Assembly (NCBI GenBank): GCA_047639315.1 | Contig: JBLINQ010000009.1 | Location: forward strand, 1 to 64,000 | Direction: 5' to 3' | DNA length: 64,000 nt | DNA from: S139-23 sp047639315 | GTDB taxonomy: Bacteria; Planctomycetota; GCA-002687715; DRQF01 | Shown: positions 43,191 through 50,793 of the stretch, in pieces | Layout: the number at the start of each line of letters is the position of its first letter | Position numbering within the stretch: position 1 is the first letter of the stretch | Notes under the pieces: model-generated | Seen by the model: only the letters and a program-made list of their open reading frames with translations | Database searches by the model: none | What the model was told of the DNA's origin: nothing | Translations under genes and position numbers: made by a program

Positions 43191-44561
43191 ATGAGCAAGC
43201 AGACCCTATTCGACACCAAGATGGTCAAAAAACATGACCGCTCGGGCCCTCGATATACGTCTTATCCGGCATCTCCCTTCTTCGTTGACGACTATCCAAT
43301 AAGCTCCGTCGATGAGGCCTTGGCTCGGGTGGGCAATCGCCCCATTTCGCTCTACGTTCACTTGCCATTCTGCTCGGCACTCTGCTGGTTCTGTGGCTGC
43401 CACAAGTCCATCACACGAGACCGCGAGAGAATCGACAAGTACCTCGACGATTTTGACAAAGAGCTGGAAGTCATGACCCGTCATTTGGGCCGACGTGCTG
43501 TGGTTCAACAACTCCATTGGGGTGGCGGCTCACCCAGCTACTTGGACAACAAGCAAACCACGCGTTGTTTTCAATCGATCCAAAAGCACTTTGATTTAGA
43601 TTTGGCTGGGGAGATCTCGATTGAAGGGGACCCTCGCCAGCTCACACCAGCGCGCGTTGGGTTTCTCAAAGATCTCGGCTTCAACCGCCTGAGTATGGGA
43701 CTCCAGGACTTTGATCCTAAGGTTCAAGAAACAATCAACCGGGTGCAACCAGAATCCATGGTGCTGCCTCTCATCACGGCGGCCCACGACGTCGGCTTCA
43801 GATCCGTGTCTGTCGACTTGATCTACGGTCTCCCGCACCAGAATCGAAAGTCATTCGACAAAACTCTCGAGTCGGTCATGAGCGTGCGCCCAGATCGCCT
43901 GAGTGTCTTTAATTACGCTCACATCCCGAACATGATTCCGTCACAGAGAATGTTCAACGAGGCCGACCTCCCGCCGGCTGAAGAGAAGTTATCGATTTTC
44001 CAAATGGTGACCGAGACGCTTCTTTCGAAGGGCTATCGTCACATCGGAATGGATCATTTCGCGCTGGAAGAAGATGAGCTGACTGGAGCCCTCGACCGCG
44101 GCAAACTCCAACGTAACTTCCAGGGTTACTCGACCCGCGGCGATTTGGACCTCTTGGCCTTGGGTGTGTCGGCTATTTCCTATGTCCAAGGGGCCTACTG
44201 GCAGAACACGAAAGCCCTCAAGGAATACCGCGAAACCGTGGCAAACGGCGACCTGCCGGTGAAAAAAGGGCTGACGCTGACAGCTGACGACCTGGTCCGC
44301 CGAGAAGTCATCATGACCATTATGTGCGGAATGGGTCTGGATTTCGGGGCAATAGAAGCCAATCACAACGTTAAGTTCAGCGAGTATTTTGCCGAAGAAT
44401 TGCCTCAACTGGACGATTTCTTCGCAGACGATCTTCTTCAGCACCAGGAAAACGGTTTCTTGGTCACCCCGGCCGGACGTTTCCTCGTCAGGAATATTGC
44501 CCGAGTTTTTGACCGACGATTGAACAATTCCAGCCGTAATACCTTCTCCAAGGTGATCTAA
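43191..44561 (+). CDS. hemN: oxygen-independent coproporphyrinogen III oxidase
   Basis: 456 residues. HemN converts coproporphyrinogen III to protoporphyrinogen IX without oxygen, a late heme step. The radical SAM site is the full HemN form CxxxCxxCxC at Cys61, Cys65, Cys68 and Cys70 (CSALCWFCGC). RYTSYP near the N-terminus, HWGGGSPSYL, SIEGDPRQL, RLSMGLQDFDPKVQ, VSVDLIYGLPHQ and SVFNYAHIP are all HemN-specific, which separates it from HemW. The C-terminal HemN domain is complete (GMDHFALEEDELTGA, GYSTRGDLDLLALGVSAIS). The divergent binding-protein gene starts about 105 bp away. Confidence 0.96.
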   Translation: MSKQTLFDTKMVKKHDRSGPRYTSYPASPFFVDDYPISSVDEALARVGNRPISLYVHLPFCSALCWFCGCHKSITRDRERIDKYLDDFDKELEVMTRHLGRRAVVQQLHWGGGSPSYLDNKQTTRCFQSIQKHFDLDLAGEISIEGDPRQLTPARVGFLKDLGFNRLSMGLQDFDPKVQETINRVQPESMVLPLITAAHDVGFRSVSVDLIYGLPHQNRKSFDKTLESVMSVRPDRLSVFNYAHIPNMIPSQRMFNEADLPPAEEKLSIFQMVTETLLSKGYRHIGMDHFALEEDELTGALDRGKLQRNFQGYSTRGDLDLLALGVSAISYVQGAYWQNTKALKEYRETVANGDLPVKKGLTLTADDLVRREVIMTIMCGMGLDFGAIEANHNVKFSEYFAEELPQLDDFFADDLLQHQENGFLVTPAGRFLVRNIARVFDRRLNNSSRNTFSKVI

Positions 44562-44664
44562 GGGATCTTAGACTCAGAAGTAGTCCCAAAACCTTGAAAT
44601 TGGTGTCCTTTAAGTCAGGATACCTCCGAAACAGACAGAATTACGTCGAGAAAGGCTCTATCAC

Positions 44665-45558
44665 ATGTCCCACCGATTCCTCCCAGCGCTTCTTTGCGCC
44701 GCTCTCCTCCTTGCTGGTACTACCCTCAGTGCGCAAGACTCGAAGCCAGCCAAGAAGGCTAGCGCCAATCCTGTGCTGATCATGAAGACCAGCATGGGCG
44801 ACATCGAAATTGAGCTTTTCGAGAAATCCGCGCCACTCGCCGTGGCTAACTTCATCGCCCTCGCAGAAGGCACGAAGGAATTCACGGATGTTAAGACAAG
44901 AATGAAAGAGACTCGTCCTTTCTTCGACGGTCTGAAGTTCCACCGTTGCATCGACAAGTTCATGATCCAAGGTGGCTGCCCGATGGGCACCGGCATGGGT
45001 GACCCAGGCTACAAGTTCGAAGACGAGTTCAACTACGACCTCTTGGGCTTCGACAAGATCATGCTCTTCGATGCCGCTGGCAACCAAACACGAAGCGCGC
45101 GCCCTGATGAAATCAACATCGCTGTCCGCAAGGCTGCCAATGACTTGGGCATCACCGACCAAGCCGGATTTGAAAAGCGCAAACAAGAAGTCATGAACAA
45201 GCTCAAGACCGTAAGTCTGAAGGATCTTATGATCCTCAAGGGCTACAAGCACAATCCAAAGCTGAAGGTCACACACAAGCCTGTCCGAGGCAGCTTGGCG
45301 ATGGCGAACTCCGGTCCAAATACCAACGGCTCCCAGTTCTTCATCAACGTGATCGACACACCTCACCTCGCAGGTCGTCACACCGTCTTCGGAAAAGTGA
45401 CTTCCGGCATGAACATCGTTGACCTGATCAGCAAGGTCCCAGTCAACGGTCAAGCTCAACCAAACGTACCTGTGATACTCACGTCTGTTCGTTTAGTTAA
45501 GGGCAAGAAAGCTGCTGCGCCAAAATCAAAGCCAGCCAGCCGCCCAAGCAAGAACTAA
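44665..45558 (+). CDS. cyclophilin-type peptidyl-prolyl isomerase, exported, with a long insert
   Basis: 297 residues. A signal peptide (MSHRFLPALLCAALLLAGTT, cleaved after SAQ) exports it to the periplasm. The cyclophilin fold starts at VLIMKTSMGDIEIELFE; FHRCIDKFMIQGGCP holds the active-site Arg and surrounding residues, and GSLAMANSGPNTNGSQFFI and HTVFGKVTSGM complete it. Between YKFEDEF and the GSLAMA strand there is an insert of about 80 residues (124-205) rich in Lys and helical, at a place where standard cyclophilins have a short loop. It catalyses proline cis-trans isomerisation in secreted proteins. The C-terminus has a Lys/Pro/Ser tail. Confidence 0.92.
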   Translation: MSHRFLPALLCAALLLAGTTLSAQDSKPAKKASANPVLIMKTSMGDIEIELFEKSAPLAVANFIALAEGTKEFTDVKTRMKETRPFFDGLKFHRCIDKFMIQGGCPMGTGMGDPGYKFEDEFNYDLLGFDKIMLFDAAGNQTRSARPDEINIAVRKAANDLGITDQAGFEKRKQEVMNKLKTVSLKDLMILKGYKHNPKLKVTHKPVRGSLAMANSGPNTNGSQFFINVIDTPHLAGRHTVFGKVTSGMNIVDLISKVPVNGQAQPNVPVILTSVRLVKGKKAAAPKSKPASRPSKN

Positions 45559-45572
45559 TCCAACACAGCTAC

Positions 45573-45612
45573 AAGCCCCTGAGACGTCAAAGCCTCAGGG
45601 GCTTGTTCTTTA
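45573..45612 (+). terminator. terminator after the cyclophilin gene
   Basis: AAGCCCCTGAG and CTCAGGGGCTT form a perfect 11-bp stem with a 10-nt loop, followed by a T-rich tail (GTTCTTT). Confidence 0.88.
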
Positions 45613-45645
45613 TCAACTTTCTATGCGGCGAATGACAACCGATCG

Positions 45646-45996
45646 ATGGTCAATTGGAACGAAATCTCGGATGAAGATCTTCTCGCTGAATTACACCAGC
45701 GATTTGGTGAAAGCTGGTGCTCATTTTCCAGCGGTGTCCGGTCCCGTGGCGAATGTCCAAGTTGCAAGGAAGACACGAAGCTGACTCGCCATCACCTTGT
45801 CCCGATTGCCAAAGGCGCCGGCCGTAATTTGGAGGTCAACCAACGCTACGTCAAGATCTGCCAACCTTGCCACCTCTTGACGCATGCCCAATGGGGACCA
45901 GGCAACTCCTATGATGGACCTCAGGATCGTGAATTGTTCCTCAAAGAATTGCGTCAGGTCTACCTGCAATCCGTACAAGACAAGGAATCGGACTGA
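45646..45996 (+). CDS. small HNH-type zinc-binding protein
   Basis: 116 residues. CPSC near residue 38 and CQPC near residue 85 are two Cys pairs that should bind zinc. Between them lies LTRHHLVPIAKGAG, matching the His-His core of the HNH nuclease fold, and RYVKICQPCHLLTH gives the closing Asn/His region. An N-terminal helix (ISDEDLLAELHQRFGE) and a C-terminal helix flank the core. HNH proteins of this size can be nucleases or just DNA-binding. It stands alone between a terminator and the b562 gene, with no recombinase or phage gene nearby. Confidence 0.75.
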   Translation: MVNWNEISDEDLLAELHQRFGESWCSFSSGVRSRGECPSCKEDTKLTRHHLVPIAKGAGRNLEVNQRYVKICQPCHLLTHAQWGPGNSYDGPQDRELFLKELRQVYLQSVQDKESD

Positions 45997-46125
45997 TCGC
46001 TCCTGCTGAATGGGAGCGACCTGCGAAACATGGCTTCAACTAGCCATAGACAGAGCCTCAATCATTTGCAAAATAGCCGACACACGGCACGTCAAGCGGT
46101 CGTGAATTTGAAACGGAGAAAATCA

Positions 46126-46578
46126 ATGAAGACATTCCTTACTCTCTTGCTTTGCTGCTCCCTCGTCACATTAGTTGCTTGGTCCAATGTCGAAACTTCG
46201 ACTCCTTCGGCCCAAGAAGAGAAGAAGTCAGACGAGAACCACGAGAAGCTCGAAAAAGAAATGAAGCGCCTCAAGGGTGCTAACCGTCGCCTCAAGAAGC
46301 TCTTCCGCAAAAAGACAACAAAATCAAAAGACATCATTGCTGATCTCCATATCTGCCAAGCCGCTCTTTTGGTTTCACGTGATGTCTACCCATCTGAGCT
46401 CAAGGGTGAGAAGAACGCCAAGAAATTGGGTGAGTTTCAGTCGATCATGATCGATTGCCTAATCGATGCTCTCAATGCCGAGAAGGCCGCTTTGGCTGGC
46501 GATATGAAAAAAGCGAAAGCCGGTTTCGACGCCATGAATGCCAACCAGAAAAAAGGCCACGATAAGTTCCGCGAATGA
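46126..46578 (+). CDS. cytochrome b562-family protein, exported
   Basis: About 150 residues: a signal peptide (MKTFLTLLLCCSLVTLVAW) and a four-helix-bundle domain. By eye it aligns along its length with cytochrome b562. Met46 in LEKEMKRLKG fits the N-terminal axial Met, YPSELKGEKNAKKLGEFQ matches the PP-K-L-E loop and following helix, and His145 in KKGHDKFR fits the C-terminal axial His (AYHQKYR in the known protein). So it may bind heme b non-covalently in the periplasm. It has no CxxCH. Its stop overlaps the start of a membrane c-type cytochrome (ATGA), which suggests an electron-transfer pair. A CGGAG site precedes the chosen ATG. Confidence 0.7.
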   Translation: MKTFLTLLLCCSLVTLVAWSNVETSTPSAQEEKKSDENHEKLEKEMKRLKGANRRLKKLFRKKTTKSKDIIADLHICQAALLVSRDVYPSELKGEKNAKKLGEFQSIMIDCLIDALNAEKAALAGDMKKAKAGFDAMNANQKKGHDKFRE

Positions 46579-47480
46579 AATCGACATCACTCATCTTTTT
46601 GGTTTTCGTGTTCAGCATCTTCTTGCCTTGCAGCTTGCATAGTCAAGTAGATGTTGAGCCTGACCTTTCTCAGCGCATTCAGAAAATCCTCATCAAGAAG
46701 TGTGGGGAATGTCACAGCAGCACTGTTCGCAAACCTAAGGGCGCGTTCGGTTTTGTTGATGACTTGGCTCGGGTCAAAAAGGAATACTCCGCTGACACGA
46801 ACCTCGAAGATAATGACCTGTGGTATTACATGGTCGACGCTGAAGAAGATGAGGTCATGCCGCCGGGTAAGGCCAAGAACGGCCCGATGAGCAAGAACCA
46901 ACTGGCACTCATCAAGACATGGATCTTGGCCGGGTCACCAATCCCTCAAAAGGCCAAGAAGGACAACGAGACAAAGCCCACTAAGCCCACTGAGTCTTTA
47001 ATTCCGGCTGCCGAGAAGAGCGACCCCGTAGACGACTTCGCTGACGAGGCAACACCAGCGGCAGAAGAATCCAGCATCATTGCGCCCTTCCACCCAGTCT
47101 TGGTGCACTTCCCAATAGCCCTCATCATGGTCGCAGTCCTCATGGAGTTCCTGCGCTACAAGCAGGGCGAAAACTGGCGACCTCCACTTAAGCTCATGCT
47201 CGCCTTGGTGTTGATCAGCTCCGTCTTAGCGGGATTTGCTGGCTTTAGAGCCCAGGATGCCGAGGGTTATAGTGATGCGACCGTTGAATGGCACCAGTGG
47301 TCTGCCATCGCCGCCACCGTTCTCGCCACCATTGCCTGCTTCTTGCTGTTCAGCAAGAAAGAGCTAAGTGGACGGCGAATCTGGCTTTACCGTGTTGCGC
47401 TTGTGGCCTCCGCCGTTCTTTTCGGCCTCACTGGTCATGAAGGTGGAATCTTGGTCTTCGGACCGGACCATTTCGGTTAG
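46575..47480 (+). CDS. PSCyt1-like c-type cytochrome fused to a DUF2231-like membrane domain
   Basis: 301 residues. After a signal peptide, CGECH (43-47) is a c-type heme site in a PSCyt1-like domain (ILIKKCGECHSSTVRKPKG, and VMPPGKAKNGPMSKNQLALI for the distal Met region). A Lys/Thr/Pro-rich linker (130-165) leads to four hydrophobic helices starting FHPVLVHFPIALIMVAVLMEF, a phrase characteristic of DUF2231-type membrane domains that carry conserved His residues. This layout suggests electron transfer between a periplasmic heme domain and the membrane. Translation is coupled to the b562-like gene upstream. Confidence 0.83.
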   Translation: MKSTSLIFLVFVFSIFLPCSLHSQVDVEPDLSQRIQKILIKKCGECHSSTVRKPKGAFGFVDDLARVKKEYSADTNLEDNDLWYYMVDAEEDEVMPPGKAKNGPMSKNQLALIKTWILAGSPIPQKAKKDNETKPTKPTESLIPAAEKSDPVDDFADEATPAAEESSIIAPFHPVLVHFPIALIMVAVLMEFLRYKQGENWRPPLKLMLALVLISSVLAGFAGFRAQDAEGYSDATVEWHQWSAIAATVLATIACFLLFSKKELSGRRIWLYRVALVASAVLFGLTGHEGGILVFGPDHFG

Positions 47481-47651
47481 ACGAAAGCCGCTACTCGGTC
47501 GATCAGCAGGATTGCAGTGAACGGCAAACCCACTATGCTTTCAGTGCGCCATCCATCTTGAATGATCGGAAGCACAAGTCGCACCTTGCCCGCCAGATCT
47601 TCGGCGACAAGGCCTCCTGCTTTCAATAACTCATCTAAGGAAGCAGAGAAT

Positions 47652-49148
47652 ATGAAGACTGCAACGACTCTCAGCACTAAGCAATTGAACCTCAGAAAAG
47701 ATCGCGACCGCGCAGGGCGAGTCACCCAACTCACCTGCTTCATGTTCCTCTTGCTGACCGCTGTGGTTCGCGGTCAAGATGTGCCAGATCGAATTCTTGT
47801 TGGCTATTGGCACAATTGGACGTTCTCCCCCAACAACCTCACGCTGACTCAACTGCCCAGTGAGTACGACGTCATCAACGTCTCCTTTGCCATCCCTCAG
47901 CCCGTTTTTGGGTCAACGATGACATTCAACCCAGACGCGAATCTGTATCCGAATCCAGCCACTTTCATCAGTGATGTGGCGACGCTCCAGGCTCAAGGTA
48001 AGAAAGTTCTCATCTCCATCGGCGGCGCCAACGGTCCCGTCCACCTGAATAATACGACTGAAATCAACAACTTCGTGACCTCCATGTTGTCGATCATCAA
48101 CACTTATGGTTTTGATGGACTCGACATCGACCTCGAAGGTGGTTCTCTCAGCATAGGACCCGGTGATAACGACTTCACCAACCCGACATCGCCGCGCGTC
48201 GTCAACTTCATCAGCGCTATCCACCAACTGCTCGCTCTCTTACCGTCAGATTTCTTGCTCACAGCGGCTCCAGAAACGGCGACCGTTCAAGGAGCGCTAT
48301 CGGCCTATGCTGGTGTCTGGGGCAGTTACTTGGCCGTGCTTGACGCCTTACGCAACGACTTGGACTGGGTGCAAGTGCAGCACTACAACACCGGCTCCAT
48401 GCTTGGACGGGATGGCAACATCTACAACCCAGCCACCGCTGACTTTCATGTCGCGATGGCCGACATGCTCATTACTGGCTTCTTTGTACCGGCCGCTGGT
48501 AAGACCTTCGCCCCACTGGAACCGCGCCAAATCGTGATTGGATTGCCCTCAAGCACCTCTGCCGCTGGCTCAGGCTTCACCTCAAATGCCATTGTTCATC
48601 AAGCTCTCGATCACCTTTATCTTGGGCAAACCGGCAGCAGCAGCTACCAACTCGGAGATCAGAACGGTTACCCAGATTTTCGCGGGGTGATGACATGGTC
48701 GATCAACTGGGACGTCAATGCAGGGGGCATCTTTTCTACAGGACACCGTGCGTATCTCGACGGTGTCAACCTGAAGTCCGACACCAAGCTGGTGACTTAT
48801 TCGGCTGGCGCTACAGTCAACTTCGATCTCAGAGCGGGAGTTGAACATGCTGGTCGCACCTATTACTTGGTGCCAACGATCAGTGGAACCAGTCCAGGGA
48901 CTTGGCTTTCCAGCAACCGCACTTTCCCAATCAACTTAGACTTCTTCTCAGATTGGCCGTTCGAATTTGCGACGCAGAGTTTCTTCCCAGGCTTCATCGG
49001 CATTCTCGATGGCGACGGCGAGGCCACGGCGACCATGAACGTACCAGCCACACCCGGCCAACCGCCGTATGTAACTCACTACGCATTCATCTTGTCGTAT
49101 CCTTGGGAGTTCTATTCGCCCGCAGTGAGAATCGACTTCATTCCTTAA
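47652..49148 (+). CDS. GH18 chitinase-type glycoside hydrolase, secreted
   Basis: About 498 residues. A long basic N-region and hydrophobic segment (about 25-40) form the signal peptide. The GH18 barrel opens with ILVGYWHNW; KVLISIGGA is the third strand and FDGLDIDLEGG holds the complete DxxDxDxE motif with catalytic Glu162. VQVQHYN and GVMTWSINWD near 360 are the later barrel strands typical of ShiA/ChiD-like chitinases. The last 115 residues form a separate beta domain (GRTYYLVPTISGTSPGTWL, FIGILDGDGEATATM) of a type shared by secreted planctomycete proteins. It should cut chitin or related N-acetylglucosamine polymers outside the cell. Confidence 0.9.
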   Translation: MKTATTLSTKQLNLRKDRDRAGRVTQLTCFMFLLLTAVVRGQDVPDRILVGYWHNWTFSPNNLTLTQLPSEYDVINVSFAIPQPVFGSTMTFNPDANLYPNPATFISDVATLQAQGKKVLISIGGANGPVHLNNTTEINNFVTSMLSIINTYGFDGLDIDLEGGSLSIGPGDNDFTNPTSPRVVNFISAIHQLLALLPSDFLLTAAPETATVQGALSAYAGVWGSYLAVLDALRNDLDWVQVQHYNTGSMLGRDGNIYNPATADFHVAMADMLITGFFVPAAGKTFAPLEPRQIVIGLPSSTSAAGSGFTSNAIVHQALDHLYLGQTGSSSYQLGDQNGYPDFRGVMTWSINWDVNAGGIFSTGHRAYLDGVNLKSDTKLVTYSAGATVNFDLRAGVEHAGRTYYLVPTISGTSPGTWLSSNRTFPINLDFFSDWPFEFATQSFFPGFIGILDGDGEATATMNVPATPGQPPYVTHYAFILSYPWEFYSPAVRIDFIP

Positions 49149-49165
49149 TCACCGCGCGATCCCTC

Positions 49166-49199
49166 AAAGCATAGGGCGCCATTTCGGCCCCATGCTTTC
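49166..49199. terminator. imperfect hairpin between convergent genes
   Basis: AAAGCAT-AGGGCGCC pairs imperfectly with GGCCCCATGCTTT between the chitinase stop and the convergent HEAT gene stop. It has no T-run and may act for both strands. Confidence 0.45.
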
Positions 49200-50520
49200 A
49201 GTAGCTTGCACTCGGCAGAAGTGAGCTCAAATCATTGAACGGACTCTTGGCTGACGCCCCGACTTCTTCGCCCAGCTGATTCAAAGACCACGCACAAGCA
49301 TTCTTGGCGATGGCTTTTTCCGTCGACAAAAGTCTTTTGACCTTCTTCTTGAGCTTCATCTGTCTGTGGGTGCCAATGACATAGTAGGCAGCCGCGCGCA
49401 CATTTGCGTTTGTGGACCTGAGGCACTTCGCCGTAGCTTTTTGGTAGCTCTCATTCCAAGCGCCACCCGCCAAACGATAAAGAATGGTGATCTGGTCGAG
49501 GTCGCCACCTGTTCGCAAGATTTTTGAAAGAGACTTCACAATGTCCGGTCGGTCACCGCCGCAGGTCATCAAAGACTGAATCAGAATCGACCGCAGACGT
49601 TTCTTCTTTTCCTTCTTCAAGATCTTGAGGAGAGGCCCAACACTCTCCACCAAGCCGATATCGCCCAAGGCTTGAGCGATATTGCTGCGCACATGAAACC
49701 CTCGTTCCTTGCGAATCAGCTCATGAAGACATGGAAGAAATTTGATTTGAGCGTTCTGCCCCATCGCGCGTATCGCTTCGAGACGTCGCGACTGGTCGAC
49801 GTCTTTACTCGTTTGAGCGATGAGAAAATCGATCACCATGGGATGATCTTTGACGGCGACAGCGGTCATCGCTTCGCGCCGCGAGTTCATGTTTCTGCCA
49901 TCAGCAGCATTAAGCAGTTTCTTGATTTCGACAACTTCGTTCTTGTTGATGTCGGCCAAGACCTTTGGCAAGGCATGCTTGGCATCAAAAAAGTGAAGTG
50001 CCTTGTGCATTTTCTGAGCGAGTTCAGAGGCAGAAAGAAGCCAGATGTGGCGCAATAGAATCGTCTCACCATCGGGGCGGACAAAAATAAATTGAGGCGC
50101 CGATGCTTCGCCAGCTTCCAGATACTCACCACGAGCTTCGAACTCGAGCTTGGTTAGTTCTTTGCGAGGAACACGGTGAGCGAATGACTGAACATAAGCA
50201 TCACTCGTTGCGGTGTCACCCTTGTTGTCGCCCATCACGTCTTCGGCGTAAGCCAACAAACAAACGAAGTCTTTGCTCAATGCAATGATCCCTTTGTCAA
50301 CGAAGTGATCACCACAGATAGACTCGTTAGCTGACTCTCCACGTAAGATAAAGGCAACCATGATCGGTCGATTCTCTTTCTTCGCTTTCTTGAGTGCGTT
50401 GTCGAAATTCGATTGCCAGTCGATGCCTTTGTAGCTGTCGACTGCAACTGGTTTATCTTGTGCTTTGAGTGTTCCTAAGCCTGAAATAAGGAACAACAAG
50501 GCGAAGATTAGGTAACGCAT
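49198..50520 (-). CDS. exported thioredoxin-like and HEAT-repeat protein
   Basis: About 440 residues. A signal peptide (MRYLIFALLFLISGLGTLKA) precedes a thioredoxin-like fold (IDWQSNFDNALKKAKKENRP, then IMVAFILRG, then APQFIFVRPDG). The CxxC active site is absent; ESICGDH leaves one Cys, so oxidoreductase activity is doubtful. From about 200 to the end there are alpha-helical HEAT-like repeats (RREAMTAVAVKDHPMVIDFL, RSNIAQALGDIGLVESVGPL, VRAAAYYVIGTHRQMKL). The combination suggests a periplasmic scaffold or sensor. GAGGGGG precedes the chosen ATG; an in-frame start 39 bp upstream is weaker. Confidence 0.82.
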   Translation of the reverse strand: MRYLIFALLFLISGLGTLKAQDKPVAVDSYKGIDWQSNFDNALKKAKKENRPIMVAFILRGESANESICGDHFVDKGIIALSKDFVCLLAYAEDVMGDNKGDTATSDAYVQSFAHRVPRKELTKLEFEARGEYLEAGEASAPQFIFVRPDGETILLRHIWLLSASELAQKMHKALHFFDAKHALPKVLADINKNEVVEIKKLLNAADGRNMNSRREAMTAVAVKDHPMVIDFLIAQTSKDVDQSRRLEAIRAMGQNAQIKFLPCLHELIRKERGFHVRSNIAQALGDIGLVESVGPLLKILKKEKKKRLRSILIQSLMTCGGDRPDIVKSLSKILRTGGDLDQITILYRLAGGAWNESYQKATAKCLRSTNANVRAAAYYVIGTHRQMKLKKKVKRLLSTEKAIAKNACAWSLNQLGEEVGASAKSPFNDLSSLLPSASY

Positions 50521-50735
50521 GAACAGACCCCCTCTTCCGACCGCTTCTTGGTAAACCAATCACGATCTGCTTCCTACCACTCCAACGATAAGACGGCGGC
50601 GACGCGTACAGAATTTCAAAAAGATCATTTTGAGACGGATTGTGGGGCAAGCAGTGAGAGAAGAAAGGCGCTCAAACGACGATAAATCAGGGTCTTGAGC
50701 AATTGAGGGCCGTTAAGAAAAGAGCACTCCGGGGC

Positions 50736-50772
50736 AAAAAAAAGCCCTCAGCCTGAAACAGGCTGAGGGCAA
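50736..50772 (-). terminator. rho-independent terminator of the beta-helix gene
   Basis: Read on the minus strand: GCCCTCAGCCTG, a short loop, CAGGCTGAGGGC, then eight Ts. Confidence 0.93.
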
Positions 50773-50793
50773 TGATCTTATTTGTGCAATCTG

